Source: Axinella damicornis (Eukaryota > Porifera > Demospongiae > Axinellida > Axinellidae). From it: DNA of 64,000 bases. Position 1 is the stretch's first letter. Every line of letters begins with the position of its first letter. Location: assembly GCA_963931865.1 (NCBI GenBank), contig OZ007505.1:17881457-17945456 (forward strand). The letters are read 5' to 3'. Under the pieces are notes generated by a model, which worked only from the letters and a program-made list of their open reading frames with translations, was not told the origin of the DNA and did no database searches. Positions 11,030 through 22,430 of the stretch are shown in pieces. Made by a program: the position numbers and the translations under genes.

Positions 11030-11306
11030 TTATGTTTTGCACTTCATATCACACTTAAGAGACGGACACATGTAACGACTGAAGAAATTAGGCTGGCCTA
11101 CTGCCTCAACCTCACTGCTCTTCAGCTGCTTCTTCTTCTTCTTGGTCAGCCTCTCCTGCATAGCTCTTCTCTTCCCCTTTGCCTGAGCAATGTACTGATC
11201 CAGCACTGAAAAAGATTGGTTACAACCTATAATTTATGCTGGATACTGAGCTAGCAACAGGATTACCATCATCTCTCTCAAACTCGTCACTGCTGGAACT
11301 AGCCAT
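11030..11306 (-). CDS. Putative two-exon small basic protein inside the transposon (exons 11306-11267 and 11205-11030)
   Basis: On the minus strand an ATG at 11306 opens MASSSSDEFERDD, followed by a good donor (GATGATG|gtaatcc). A 61-bp intron ends ..cttttTCAG, and an exon continues in phase with VLDQYIAQAKGKRRAMQE, a KKKKK run and a CPSLKC...CKT end before TAA (71 aa in all). A short acidic start followed by a basic coiled segment resembles a nuclear-protein fragment; I do not recognise it. It may be a captured host-gene 5' end, or the remnant of the element's own gene. The main uncertainty is whether the stop at 11030 is genuine. Confidence 0.35.
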
Positions 11307-11584
11307 CGCTGGCACCAGCAAACGTTAACCACACTATTACTTCTAGAAGAGACGCCGGAAAGAAGAGCCGCTAATATTAACCGCTATAAGAGAAATATGC
11401 CACGTGGAAAGCACAATCTGCGATTTTCACAGCGCAATTGGGGATTTGGGGATTTGGGGATCTTCACAGCGCAATTTGCAATTTTTCACAGCGCAATTTG
11501 CATTTTTTCACAGCGCACATAGCAATTTGCAATTTATCACAGCGCAATCTCGGAGAAATCACAGAACACAGATGGCCCTAGGGT

Positions 11585-13310
11585 GACCACCTCACAGATG
11601 TTAGGATACTACAATGTGAAAACAAGTTGGCACACACATGGAGTGGTTACCATGGTAGCAGACAACTGCAGAGACAGTGGTTGTGAGTAGTTTACTTAAG
11701 GCAGTGTTATACCATTTTCATGGTGCCATGTGAATTGACAGAATGTTTCTGAGAGTATCCATGGTAGCTATACTCTACCCATGGATTGTATGGTCATTAT
11801 CTACCCTATGGATACTCTCAGAAACATTCTGTCAATTCACATTGTAGAGCTAAGCCTCTAGATGACATAATAAAAAAATCACAGGCTACATGATAAGTGG
11901 TGGTCACTTATCAGGATTCCTGTGAAAGCAGCGTGGTCAGCTTCCTGACCACTAACTCCTTAGGGGGGTACTTAACAGACTTTCTATAGCTCATTGTAAA
12001 GCTCTTGGAGAGAGCTGTCTTTTGAGCCATAAATCAAGTTCATGGGGGGCAGTAGGAAGGAGTTATGGCCGCCAGAAGAAAATGGCATGAAAATGGTATA
12101 ACACTGCCTTAAGTATTGAGACTGAGAGATGACATCACATATAGCAGATGGCATGCTATAGCTATGCACAAAAGCATCCCTATGAAGTATGTAAGATTTC
12201 TGTTTTTAGATATACCTATTCTAGTTTGTTACCCTGATCATATGTGCAGCAGGGGTTAATTAAAACTCTTTAAGGCCCACATTTCTTTCTCTAGGTCATT
12301 TTCAGTCTATAGAACACTTAAACATACCCTAATTTCTATTCCCTGGCATTGCTGGGCTCGAAACTGCTCACACAGGTAATTTCAGCTATACTAAGCATAT
12401 ACATAACTTAACCACACCCACCAATTAACGAACTTGCAATCAAGCCTCCCGAGAAATGCCAACCTGCCGTAGCTAAAAAAAACGGACCATGAACGCTGGA
12501 AATGTAGGCCCTACAAGGCAAGACAGCTACTTTCTAAGTCCATTTATGCCAAAAACGACAGAAATGGCCTTCCCAGTGCCGACCAAGACCTTTCTACCAC
12601 GGAGCCCAGACACGGCCACCCACCACCCCCTGTCCCGCCCTTTCTGCTGTCGCAGAACCTATCTCCCAAGGACATTGCCGGATGTGACATCATGAAGCTG
12701 AAAGTCTCACGTTGCAGATATGCAACGTTAGGACTTAAAGGGCTAAGCAATCGTTTTTGTCTGTCTGTTAACGTTGTCTGTCTGTCTTCTGTCCAGTGAA
12801 AAAATTGAAATCTTGCAACGTATACTAGAAGGGACTTAACTAGAGTTGAATGCTTGTGTACCCGACAGAAGTCAAGGCGCTTTGTTTTGCTGTTAGTAGG
12901 GTGATTATCTCACGGATGATCTGCACGATTCCTCTCATTTGACATCTACCAACTGCATATTGTTTCAGGCAGACCTGGAGCCAAAATACTGAGAATCACA
13001 CCTCCCTCACACACACACATCCCCTGTAGTTGTATCTGGCCGTGAGGAGGAAGAGAAGGAGCCGCAGCCTCCTGAACCATTTGAGTGGACTGAAGATTGC
13101 ACTGCTGATGCAGTACCATGTACGTTACAGCTTAGCACACTGTGCTTGTTGCATGTGTGTAGAAGAAGTATCAATGTTACAGTCAGGTGACTTGGTTTTC
13201 CGTCCACGTGCCAAGAGTCCAGAGTCTCAACGAGCTGTGTATTTCAATTTAGCATGTTTCAATAACGTAGTGATATACCAAGTAGCAGTTCATTGTTGAT
13301 TCGGAAAGCT
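11585..13310. repeat. Interspersed element 'gggtgaccacctcacagatg...' (about 0.9 kb consensus), copy interrupted by a nested MITE
   Basis: The same ordered blocks occur at 28645-29550 and 45550-46720: a 'gggtgaccacctcacagatg' start, 'accatggtagcagacaactg', a 'gtctgtctgt' tract, and a Glu/Pro-rich open stretch (EEEEKEP.PPEPFEWTEDC at about 13045-13110). In this copy a TTAA-flanked MITE (11700-12108) and extra sequence at 12115-12740 split the element. The Glu/Pro-rich stretch follows 'tttcaggcag' in all copies and might once have been an exon. Confidence 0.55.
11700..12108. mobile_element. TTAA-flanked MITE (piggyBac-like) with an internal hairpin
   Basis: The left GGCAGTGTTATACCATTTTC is mirrored at the right as GAAAATGGTATAACACTGCC, with TTAA at 11696-11699 and 12109-12112. 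Sister copies of the host repeat read 'tttacttt.gtattg' without the insert. The interior holds a strong hairpin (arms at about 11730-11762 and 11811-11843, TTGACAGAATGTTTCTGAGA). Confidence 0.75.
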
Positions 13311-13479
13311 ACTGAATAAAGCCGCAGGTGGGGTGTTTAGACTTGTCATTGCTCTGGGCCATTCACTTGTCATCATCAAGCCACTTTGACTTGTCTGGGT
13401 AGCAACTCCAAGGCAGATGACCTTGTTGTCACTGTTATCCCCCGTAAGATCGATGAGCACCATCAGAACCAGCAAGAGC

Positions 13480-13660
13480 GCATGATGACATCATTGCCAT
13501 TGCGGTGGCGTGGAGGCCGCAATGACGATGATGTCATCATGCGCTCTTGGAACCAGCTAGCTACCTTGCTAGCTATACTGGTTGACTTGTCTAGGACACT
13601 GGACTCATGGTTCACGTGGGGTTCCCCATTTTACATTTCCTCATTGGAGTGACCCTTCTA
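13480..13660. repeat. Repeat 'catgatgacatcatt...gatgatgtcatcatg' with relative at 34690-34870
   Basis: The inverted arms CGCATGATGACATCATTGCC and the mirrored form flank a 'ggtggcgtggaggccg' centre. The following 'ttggaaccagctag' to 'ggggttccccatttt' is shared with 34740-34845. The locus is then split by the 400-bp MITE at 13908. Confidence 0.5.
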
Positions 13661-13907
13661 AACATGTTTGGGGGAATCCGTTCCACCAACTATTTAAGTA
13701 ATGGTCCGAGGGCGTGACGTCACAGAAATGTTTCCAGAAATGTTTCTGGAAACAATTGCACACCCACCTAATACATAAGCCCTGACCACGCCCCTAATGA
13801 GATTCATAATGGCGTGGAATTGTACTTTATGTAGTTTCACTAGTAATTGTATTCACTACCACAAGTACTTAGTATGTGCACACATGGCTTCTGCTATTGG
13901 GTAACAA

Positions 13908-14307
13908 CAGGAGCTTATGAGCGGCGAAGCCGCGAAGGAGCGTGTAACTCCGGTTCCGTCCAAATCCTAATTACTAACGTATTTCCGTTTTGGAAACGAA
14001 GAAGAAGGCGTCTCCAAACGGTGAGGGGTCCCGGGATCTTCAAATCTACCACGTTTTTGTGGCAAATTGCTTTCACTGTCACCCGTTCGCTTGGCCATTT
14101 CACTGCGGCTAGGTCAAAGGCACTCCACTGAGCGAGTGTCAAACTTCTCACATCGCTACCAAGAACATGTGGGTTTTTATGTCGTGATTATGACGCTAGA
14201 TTGAAGAACAGGTTTCCATATTTGGAAGTTCACTAGCTAATAATTTGGATTTCGACGGCACTCGGGCGTATGCGCTCCTTCGCGGCTTCGCCGCTCATAA
14301 GCTCCTG
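13908..14307. mobile_element. hAT-like MITE (CAGGAGCTTATGAGCGGCG ends), 400 bp
   Basis: The ends CAGGAGCTTATGAGCGGCGA and its mirror extend inverted for over 35 bp (through CCGCGAAGGAGCG). GTAACAA is repeated on both sides (13901-13907 and 14308-14314), 7 bp exact, with one further base probably mutated from an 8-bp duplication. Confidence 0.75.
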
Positions 14308-14367
14308 GTAACAAGTTCCAAATAGGGCATCTTTTGGTTGCCATGTTGGACACCTCCTGGCACCTGT

Positions 14368-14921
14368 TAGTCTCGTGCCCAGTCCCATCTACGCGCGCCC
14401 CCGCGGAGAGGTCTGGTCTTTTGAGTGCGATTTCTTGTCACTAACACCTTTCCCATCTGGAATTTGAGATGGCCAATGAAATCGAAGAACTCGCGTAATT
14501 TGCTACTAATTATTGTGGATTACGTCACCGATCGATTGAGGAGTCAAAAACAGCTCAGTTTAAACAGCTCGTAGCGAGGACTTGCTTCACTGTTGGTTGA
14601 TGACGCCCCTTCGTAGCTTCTAAGAACCTTTCAGCCATCTCCAACTTCGAAAAACACCGGTTTACGGCAATACCGGAATGACGAAGAAGTCCACTGCCCT
14701 TCTGCTAGCAGCGGATGTTTCAGGGGTTAGGGGACGTCGCTGAGTGCTTGAAGGTAGGGTTGCACGACAGAAAGGAGCGCAAATTTCTCTGATAAATTGC
14801 ATTCTTAGTGCAATCAGCGCTTCAATTACACCTACCCTGGCCACGCCTCTGTGACAAGAAATGTAACTCAAATGACCAGACGTTCTCCGCCGGTGGGCGT
14901 GAACGTCTGGGAACGAGACTA
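14368..14921. mobile_element. TAGTCTCG-ended element (554 bp) with 9-bp target duplication, just upstream of kinase copy 2
   Basis: The ends TAGTCTCGTGCCCAG and CTGGGAACGAGACTA are inverted. The flanks GGCACCTGT and GGCTCCTGT match 8 of 9, as expected for a 9-bp duplication. A diverged, right-truncated copy lies at 22874-23352. It ends 37 bp before the kinase exon at 14959, so it separates that exon from any upstream exon of the gene. Confidence 0.75.
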
Positions 14922-14958
14922 GGCTCCTGTTACAGTACTTGCATATCTACTATCTTAG

Positions 14959-15828
14959 GTCGTGGCATGTTTAATGATCTGAAGCCCTTCACAAACAACG
15001 CTAAGCCGACAGGGAGGGTACTGGGAAAGGGATCCTATGGTGAAGTGGAGGAGATGAGAGTTGGCCGAAAGGTGGTGGCTGGGAAAAAGTTTCGACTATC
15101 GGTCAATGACGATGGCACAACAAGAAAGTTCACAGCCGAGCTACTAACTTTAGCTCAGCTTCACCATCCCAACATAGTAGCATTTGAAGGTGTATGTCAT
15201 CTGCCGAATGAAGCACTACCAGTTCTGCTAATGGAGCTACTGGTAACAAATCTCCACTCCTACCTTCTTGATCGTTCCCACACTAATCTTGGTACTTACA
15301 AGAAAGCCACCATCTTGTGTGACGTCGCCAGTGGTCTGGCCTACCTCCACAGTCTAAGCCCTCCACTAGTGCATCGAGATCTCACTGCAAGAAATGTGCT
15401 GCTCAATTCCGAGGAAACAGCCAAGATCGCCGACTTTGGAAATGCTCGAATCCTTGATATTGACCCTCAGTCATCGAAAAGTATGACTTCCCGTCCAGGC
15501 ACTCTAGAGTACATGCCGCCAGAAGCCTTCGGTGCTAGCACAAAGTATGACACAAGTCTTGACGTCTTCTCTTTTGGTCACCTGGCACTCTTCGCAGCCA
15601 TTCAAGAGAGCCCTACAACTATGCTTCCATATATGTATTACACTTCAGAATCTGCTGAACCTCATTTTTGTCTAGAGGTAGAGCGCCGCCAAAGATACAT
15701 TGCTAGAGCAGAGAAGCTGCTAGGAAAGGATCACGCCATCATGACCATTATTACTCAATGTCTCCAGAACAAACCTCGTGCCAGACCACCAACCAGCCAA
15801 ATACTGGAAAAGCTGCAAGAACTTACAG
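14959..15828 (+). CDS. Kinase exon, copy 2 (complete TKL/TK-like kinase domain)
   Basis: One 870-nt exon, phase 1 at both ends (..tatcttag|GT; ACAG|gtatgt), encodes a whole kinase domain. It has the Gly-loop GKGSYG (residues 23-28 of the exon), ATP-binding Lys in VVAGKK (43-44), alpha-C Glu in AEL (61), HRDLTARN (139-146), DFG (159-161), YMPPEA and DVFSFG. All catalytic residues are present, so it should be active. The ARN loop resembles tyrosine kinases, but the whole is TKL-like. The Met at exon residue 4 is replaced by Val in copy 3 and the acceptor is conserved, so I treat this as an internal exon. The 5' exon is not identified. The partner domain is the Death domain at 17335. Confidence 0.85.
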
Positions 15829-15898
15829 GTATGTCACTTCTGTATCCGTAAACTTAATAATGTATTCATCGAGACATGTATTTTCAATGCACATGCAG

Positions 15899-16098
15899 GA
15901 ACAATTCGTGTTTTGAGTCCCCAAACACAATCTACAGTGACAACTGCAGCTGGTATGACTCCACTACTGGTTGCTGTATTACTGCTTCAATAGTGTGGAG
16001 AATGGTTGCTACATATCTTAAGCACTTTCTAAATTTCATTATAGGTCCTTCCTCTTTAAAGCCCCGCTCCAAAGTGACTCAACCACACAAATTTGCTG
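15899..16098 (+). CDS. Two 54-nt phase-1 linker exons (15899-15952 and 16045-16098), copy 2
   Basis: Acceptors ..atgcag and ..ttatag, and donors GCTG|gtatga and GCTG|gtgagg, delimit two symmetric phase-1 exons encoding RVLSPQTQSTVTTAA and SSLKPRSKVTQPHKFA. They match copy 1 in length and phase. They would form the Ser/Thr-rich hinge between kinase and Death domain. Confidence 0.55.
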
Positions 16099-16512
16099 GT
16101 GAGGGTACTATGTGTACATTAAAGGGGGATGTTACAAACAGTCGGTACATAATTGCATGATTTACCCTTTAACTATGGAATTCATTCCCCCAAAGAACAC
16201 ATTTTCATGAATTCAGCACACACCACCTTTGTATGTACTCCTCTCCCAGAGCATTCACTCCTCCAGGGGCAGACTTGGTGGGGCTCACACACATGGAGAG
16301 CCCCCTCTGGCAATACCGTTAATGATATTCATGACCCCCTCAAGCCCAGCAATCGGAGGTCAAAGGTGGATGTCTGCCGGATTCTCACCCAGGAGCTTTC
16401 TAAACTTGGACCAGATCTGAATGATGGCATATTGTACACCATCAATTTGCATGAGGACCTGTCCCGAGGCCCTTGGTGGGGATATGAATCTCTTGGGGCT
16501 GTGTCCCGTTCC

Positions 16513-16541
16513 ACCCCCCCCCCCCCCCCCCCCCCCCCCCA
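16513..16541 (+). repeat. Poly-C run of variable length
   Basis: A run of about 28 C occurs here. The equivalent run is about 19 C in copy 1 (1085-1103) and under 10 in copy 3 (40185-40192). Similar G or C runs lie at 21990-22019, 51501-51530 and 62463-62485. Confidence 0.8.
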
Positions 16542-17334
16542 AGAAAGTGCCCTCTGAAGCCTGTTAAGGGTCCGATGAGAAGCCCTACAAGTGCATAGGG
16601 TCCAAATGATGTCGACAGGTAGCTCCTAAAAGGTCCATTGCAAGCCCATTCAAAAGTTGAAAATTATCACTGTGGACTGACTGTATTATGCTTTGATCAG
16701 GCTGTTTGTCAATTGTCTGCAACTCCTCAGACTACTGTGCATGCATGGTTATCATAGCTCTCCATCCCAAAATTGCACGTCATTATTTCGATGAGCACAA
16801 GGTCATCGATCTCTCACGAGCATTGACGCTTTGCTAGGGGTGAGGTATTGTAACAACAACAAGGTACACCAAAGGAACGTGGGAGGTGTGTAGAAATAGG
16901 TTTTGTATTGAGCTGCCTGTGACTCACTGTCCGATGAAGCCATCATCTCCAAGGTTAGCAGGTCCAAACACTTATGGGTCTGCCTTCTACTGTTCTACGC
17001 GAAAGAAAGAAGCTGCACTAGACAACCACCAGAACGCTTGCGTTGGCAAATTATTGTTCAAGTTCAAGCTCATGCAATCATCGCATGTTAATGCGAACTA
17101 AGATGATTTCTGCGGCTTTTATCGCAATCTCTGACATTCAATTGCAAGTTTGTAGACCACACCCTTACCTAAGAAACGCACTCCAAGTGTCATTCCAGGA
17201 AGGAAGTGGCCTCACGATTAACCGCAATACTGCATGCGCATATTTATAGGCACACCACGTGCAATGAGTTAATGGTGCCATTGGTATACTCGAGCAATTA
17301 AAAGTCTCAGTATTCAATGTTTTCACACTTGCAG

Positions 17335-17645
17335 ATAAGCGCCCCACAATTCGTGAACTGCAGCTACTGTGCTTCAGTGGACGAAAGATTGAGATTATCA
17401 AGACATTGGCTCCAAGATGGCAGCACTTTGGTAGCCTTCTGGGTTTTGATTCTGTTGGCAGAAACATTGAGTTAATCAGAGCGAGGCACCCTGCTGATCC
17501 CGAGTCAGGGTGTAAAGAAATGTTGCAGATGTGGTTAAAGGGGAATGGAGTGGGACCTACCACCTGGCGAACTCTGGCACAACTTCTCGAGGACTTTGAG
17601 CATAAAACATTGGCAGCTGATGTTAAGAAGTATTTTAAGTTCTGA
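17335..17645 (+). CDS. Death-domain exon (terminal), copy 2
   Basis: It enters in phase 1 after ..cacttgcag and stops at TGA 17643-17645. Core Death-fold positions are visible: LAPRWQHFGSLLGFDS, CKEMLQMWLKGNG, TTWRTLAQLLEDFEH, LAADVKKYF. Kinase, linkers and this exon together give about 428 residues without the missing N-terminus. The family role is a homotypic adaptor contact in immune or death signalling. The likely partners, Death domains in related proteins including the gene at 46.9-52.7 kb, are inferred. Confidence 0.82.
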
Positions 17646-18321
17646 AAGTTTGATAACTAGTTGGCTATGAGAGTGATGTGCTTGTGCTTTTGGTTGTGAA
17701 TATAAACATGTTCAATAGATCACTGCTTCTTTGCAAGACTATAGGTCTCTTGAATCCACTGGCTGACCTCGGAGACATGGTCCACCACAGGATGTCCTCT
17801 GCTATGACAAGCTGAGGGAGAAGAAATTATATAGCCTCAAAAGCTCAATCCCCAGTTTTGCCTATTACTTGAATTGAAGTACAAATGCCCAGTCTTATAC
17901 TTTCACAAGGATATCATTCGAGTCTCATTGACCCTTGACCACACCATATATACTGACAGGATCGAGCATACTCCACATGAAGTCTGGGAATGAGACTACG
18001 TAAAATGCGCCACCTTTGGTGTGCCCTTGGTCTGGTGTAGTACTGCATGAGCTGACCTGGTGCTTCGGAGTTGGACCCATGCAGGTCAGTCATGCATGCG
18101 CAGCGTCAGTGTGGTGTGGTGTAGCTACTACTGCATGAGTTGACAGTTCCAGATAATCAGGTAGCTATCTGGGTGTACGTAGGTGCCTCCTATGCTCAAA
18201 CAAACTATGATCTGACATGAAGAAGCCACTTATGATTAATCAATGGATAGTGCAATTAGATGAGCAATAGGCATTTTGTATCCCAAGTGCAAATATTAGT
18301 TCCTATACGCACAGTTAATTG

Positions 18322-18640
18322 TTACCCCGCGCGCGCATGCGCGAAGCGGGGTTAAGCAATCGGTTTTGTCCGTCTGTCTGTCTGTCAGTCGTCTGTCAGG
18401 CGAAAAAAATTGAAATCTACCATCGAAATGGAGTCAAACAATAGCAAATAGCAAAAAACTGCTCTATGTGTACCTGACTGAAGTCAAGGCGCTCCGTTTC
18501 GCTGTATTTCGGCTATTTCCTACTTTCATAACTATTCATAACATTGGCTCCACCTCTTCGTGACTTGAAGAACAGGACACGCAGTGCATTTGGAAACTTC
18601 ATGCTTAGAGATGACCGCTAGGAAACAGTGCTTTCATTTG
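18322..18640 (+). repeat. 'TTACCCCGCGCGCGCATGCG' interspersed element, 5' part
   Basis: It starts TTACCCCGCGCGCGCATGCG, whose inner CCCCGCGC..GCG..GCGGGG forms a hairpin, followed by 'ttaagcaatcggttttgtc' and 'gtctgtc' repeats. Longer copies lie at 19183-19800 and 35368-35995. This insertion truncates the 3' flank of duplicated block 2. Confidence 0.65.
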
Positions 18641-18664
18641 GAATGTAGCTAACTCAACCTCAGG

Positions 18665-18836
18665 CTGTAAGAACTGTATGGACAATACATGATGATCTTG
18701 CATAGCCATATAGCTACATGCGGCACGAGCACTCTCGCTGTCTTCTTTCGCTGTAAGAACTGTATGGACAATACATGATCTTGCATAGCCATAGCTAGCT
18801 ACATGGGGCACGAGTAGCAGTGTCTTCTTTCGCTAT
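18665..18836 (+). repeat. Tandem duplication, 86-bp period
   Basis: CTGTAAGAACTGTATGGACA recurs at 18665 and 18751, followed by 'atacatgat', 'cttgcatagcca' and 'cttctttcgct' in both units. Confidence 0.7.
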
Positions 18837-19182
18837 GCAGTAGCTCCCATGACTGTAGCCATTGAAGAGCAGAGGTCTACGAGTCAGTGACACTTCAACA
18901 CAGTGAGCAACCGTGCAGCCGCGATCGGTGAACTTGTGACTGAGCTAGCAAGCCTAGCTTGATCATTCAGAAGCCGCACAGGCTTTCGCAGTCTTTGTTG
19001 CCGTGCGGTACCGCGCATCGCTGTATCCATTGAAGAGGTAGACTCTTCGTCCCTGTTGTAGCCATCCAAGGAGTACACGGTTCACGATTCGTGCCTCTCA
19101 GCTAGCTAGAAGTAGCTACGGTGCTTCGTTGTCGAGCGAGCACGTGTGAATTAGCTATCATGACGGAAGTAACTTTCGGTTA

Positions 19183-19800
19183 TTACCCCGCGCGCGCATG
19201 CGCGAAGCGGGGTTAAGCAATCGGTTTTGTCTGTCAGTTTGTCAGTCTGTGACTCGAAAAAAATTGAAATCTCGCCACATAGACCCTCATAAACCATCGA
19301 AATGGAGTCAAACAATAGCAAATAGCAAAAAAACTGCTCTATGTGTACCTGACTGAAGTCAAGTCGCTCCGTTTCGCTGTATTTCGGCTATATCCTACTT
19401 TACATAACTATTCATAACATTGGCTCCACCTCTTCGTGACCTCAGAGTCCCATCAAGAACAGGACACACGGTGCATTTGGAAACTTCATGCTTCAAGATG
19501 ACCGCTTGTTTTCTCACGATCTATGTGCTTCACAGGCATCGTGGCTATTGTTTCGGCTGTTTTTTCCAGCTATTTCCTAACATTTGGCTCCACCTCTCCA
19601 GTATATACGGTAAGCGGTCACTCCCACACCTTGGATATGGCCATACACACGAACACAGTATACGCGATAGCCGCCCTGTTCGATGCGCATAGCGCATCGG
19701 CAAACGTCGATTGTATATAGCTAGCTGCATGCACTGCATGCATCCTGGCCTGTAGACGTTCATGACAGCGCGGGGTATGTGTTCTATGAACACCTCTAGT
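19183..19800 (+). repeat. 'TTACCCCGCGCGCGCATGCG' interspersed element, full copy
   Basis: It runs from TTACCCCGCGCGCGC to GCGCGGGGTATGTG and 'ttctatgaacacctctagt'. The GCGCGGGGTA end mirrors the TACCCCGCGC start. A second full copy (35368-35995) has the same ends and the same 'atttcggctatttcctac' core. It contains no intact gene. The right end abuts the LINE fragment. Confidence 0.65.
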
Positions 19801-19801
19801 T

Positions 19802-20287
19802 TGCAGAAGCGTTTATTTACACCTACAGAAAGATAAAGTGATGCTTGAAAATGTGCAGAAGTTTGGACTCAGAATATGTGCCAGACAGTGGGACTTTGGC
19901 TATAACGAGCTATTGTCCAACTTTCATGCCCCCACTTTACAAGACGTAGGCTTTACCATAAGTTATGTAACATGTATAAAATTGTAAATAATCTTATTTC
20001 CTTTCCCCCTTCCATTTTTGTACCCCGCCATAGTAGTCACCATGCCAACACCTATGTTCAGCCATTTGCCCACTCAAATGCATTTCTTCACTCTTATGTT
20101 CCAAGTACTGTATCTTCATGGAATTCACTGTCAAGTAATATTACAAACCAGCCCACACTCCCCACATTTAAATCACACTTAAGTACTTATTTATTGTAAT
20201 CAGGGTGCATTCACTATTAGCCTGTGCTACTGTTGTACCCTTTGCACTTGTTGGCATAAACGTTTATAGAAAAAAAAAAAAAAATTA
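19802..20287 (+). pseudogene. LINE 3' end: reverse transcriptase C-terminus plus poly-A tail
   Basis: One frame (about 19823-19943) reads LQKDKVMLENVQKFGLRICA, then a frameshift, then RRRLYHKLCNMYKIV..., ending with STVSSWNSLSS and FKSHLSTYLL before a stop at 20197-20199. The order 'L..VQ.F..R.C', 'RR..L...YKI', 'WN.L', 'F...L' is that of the C-terminal region of many LINE reverse transcriptases. A poly-A run at 20271-20283 follows. It is 5'-truncated and frameshifted. Confidence 0.7.
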
Positions 20288-20439
20288 CGGTACGACGTAC
20301 GATACATACATACTACAGAATACAGACATACAGACACGGTCTCAGTTTTATGTGGGGCTCGCCCCAATTATTGACGTGACGGACGTGATGTAGCTTAATT
20401 GCATTCTTTCGTACCGAGAAGTTTCTAGACCTTGTGTAG

Positions 20440-21804
20440 TGTGCCATGCCGCCGTTGCCGAAAAATCATCCGCATTTACCTTACGCTCTGGAATGACTAC
20501 CGCCGCAATACTGTGCAAGGCACTTTTCAGTGCTAGCAGGAGTGGTCAACTTGATGTAATAAAGCCCTTGATTGATGAACACCACGTCGATCCTTCTTGT
20601 CGGGATGAGTCCGACGCGACTCCCCTCCACCTTGCTGCAATGCATGGACAGTTGGTGATGGTAAAGTATCTAATAACCGAGAAACGCTGCAAGTCAATGT
20701 GTAAAGGACAATATGGTCGAACACCTCTTCACTATGCTAGCCAAAATGGCCATTTTGGTGTGATAAAATACTTGGTCGATGAACAGCAGGTTTGTCCTTC
20801 ATGTCGGGATGAGAATGGTGATACCCCTCTCCACCTTGCTGCAGGATCGGAATCGTTAGGTGTGGTAAAGTATCTTATCATTGAGAAGCTCTGTGATCCC
20901 ATGTGCAAAGGACTGTATGGTAGAACACCTCTCCATCATGCTTGCCAGAGAGGTTGCCTTGATGTAGCAAAGTTCTTGATTGATGAGCAGAATGTCGACC
21001 CATCATGTCAGGATGAAAATGGTTCCACTCCTCTCGACATTGCTGCTCTGGACGGGCAGTTAGAGTTGGTCAAATATCTGACTGTTGAGAAGCATTGTGA
21101 CATAACGTGCAAGAACACATTTGGTGATACACCTCTTCACGCTGCTACCAAAAATGGTCACCTTGATGTAATCAAATACTTGATTGATGCACAGCAGGCT
21201 GATCCTTCATGTCAAAATAACTATGGTGATACTCCTCTCCTCATGGCTGCTATTTACGGACACTTGAATGTGGTCGAGTATCTCATAACTGAAAAACACT
21301 GCAACCCATTGCATAAAGGAGAGAAATGTAGAACTCTTCTTCATTATGCTACCCAGAGTGGCAATCTTGATCTGGTAAAGTATTTGATTGATGAACAGCA
21401 GGCTGATCCTTCAAGTCAGGATGTGTATGGCATGACTCCCCTCCATGTTGCTGCTGAATCAGGATCATTGTCAGTGGTCGAGTATCTCATCACTGAGAAA
21501 CACTGTGACCCAATGAGTAAAGCATTTGATGGTGGAACACCTCTCCATGGTGCTGTCTCTAGCCCGAGTGGATTTGATGTCATGAAGTACTTGATAGATG
21601 AACAACAGGTTGACCCTTCATGTGGGACTGAGAACAATAGCACTCCCCTTCACTATGCTGCTTCGGCAGGGTATTTGGAAGTGGTGAAGTATCTCGTCGT
21701 GGAGAAATGCTGCGACCCAATGTGTGCTAATAATGGTGGTACTACTCCCTTTGACCTTGCCATTGCTAAAAGACACTTAGAGCTTTTCAACTTCTTCAGA
21801 GAGG
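20440..21804 (+). CDS. Ankyrin-repeat exon (12-13 repeats) with phase-1 splice donor
   Basis: A single open exon encodes twelve clear ankyrin repeats (TPLHLAA..G.L.VVKYLI) plus a partial N-terminal one. They alternate between two types, one ending DEQQVDPSC and the other EKHCDPMC, so the real period is two repeats (about 68 aa). The first in-frame ATG is at 20493; an acceptor (..cttgtgtag|TG, phase 1) at 20439/20440 is equally possible. The exon ends AGAGAGG|gtaagt at 21804, leaving phase 1. Unspliced, it stops at 21840-21842 after the sequence enters a repeat. Ankyrin repeats bind proteins. The partner exon is not certain, but phase fits the kinase at 38109 or the Death domain at 42429. Confidence 0.8.
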
Positions 21805-21844
21805 GTAAGTATGTTAACCCTTCAAGCCCCATTGACATATAGAC

Positions 21845-21988
21845 GTCATTTAGACCCTATGCACTTGTAGGGCTTCTTGTCAGTCCAAAAAGTGTCCTAA
21901 AAGCCTCAGAGGGCTTAGGGACAACTTTGTGGGAAAAACTCAAAAATTTGTCTGAGTTCGGCACACACCCCCCGCTAAATGTACAAGT

Positions 21989-22021
<33 letters not shown>

Positions 22022-22430
22022 CGAAGGGGGGGTGGCAAGCCCCCCCCTTCGAATGTTGGGGGTGAAGGGGGCAGCGCCAACTTGAGGTGTTTGATTTTAA
22101 TGAGATTCATAGACCCCACCGAGGGTCTCAGACGGTTCCTCAAGAAAACATGCAGGTTGATGGTGTATGATGTGCCAGCAGTCAGATCTGGCCCAAGTTC
22201 CTGGGTGAGAATCTGGCTGACATCCACCTTTGACCTCCGATTGCTGGACTTGTGGGGGGTCATGAATATCATTAACAGTATTCCCAGTGGGGGCTCTCCA
22301 CGTGTGCGAGCCCCACCAAGTCTGGCCGCTGAGGAGCGAATGCTGTGTGAGGGGAGCACCTACGAAGGTGGTGTGCACTGAATGCATGACAATGTGTTGT
22401 CTTGGGGGGAAGAATTCCGTAGTTAAAGGG
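21845..22430 (-). repeat. Reversed copy of the kinase-block repeat, with poly-G tract, next to the ankyrin exon
   Basis: It reads, reversed, like about 700-1500: 'ccctatgcacttgtagggct' mirrors 'agccctacaagtgcataggg', the G run at 21990-22019 mirrors the poly-C, and the unit 22098-22274 is bounded by TAATGAGATTCAT and TCATGAATATCATTA. Its presence in opposite orientation beside a different gene shows that it is an interspersed repeat rather than an exon of the kinase gene. Confidence 0.65.

Larger units (their letters stand above)
10305..11582. mobile_element. DNA transposon with subterminal 'TTGCGCTGTGA' tandem repeats and inverted ends
   Basis: The ends TAGGGCCATC and GATGGCCCTA are inverted, followed on each side by GTGTTCTGTGATTTCTCCGA (left) and its mirror. 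Inward of the ends lie arrays of TTGCGCTGTGAA in opposite orientation: about nine units on the left (10336-10535, 51-bp period) and about six on the right (11410-11555). Arrays of subterminal motifs often serve as transposase binding sites. The interior carries a small minus-strand spliced ORF (see 11030-11306). I see no DDE transposase. Confidence 0.65.
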
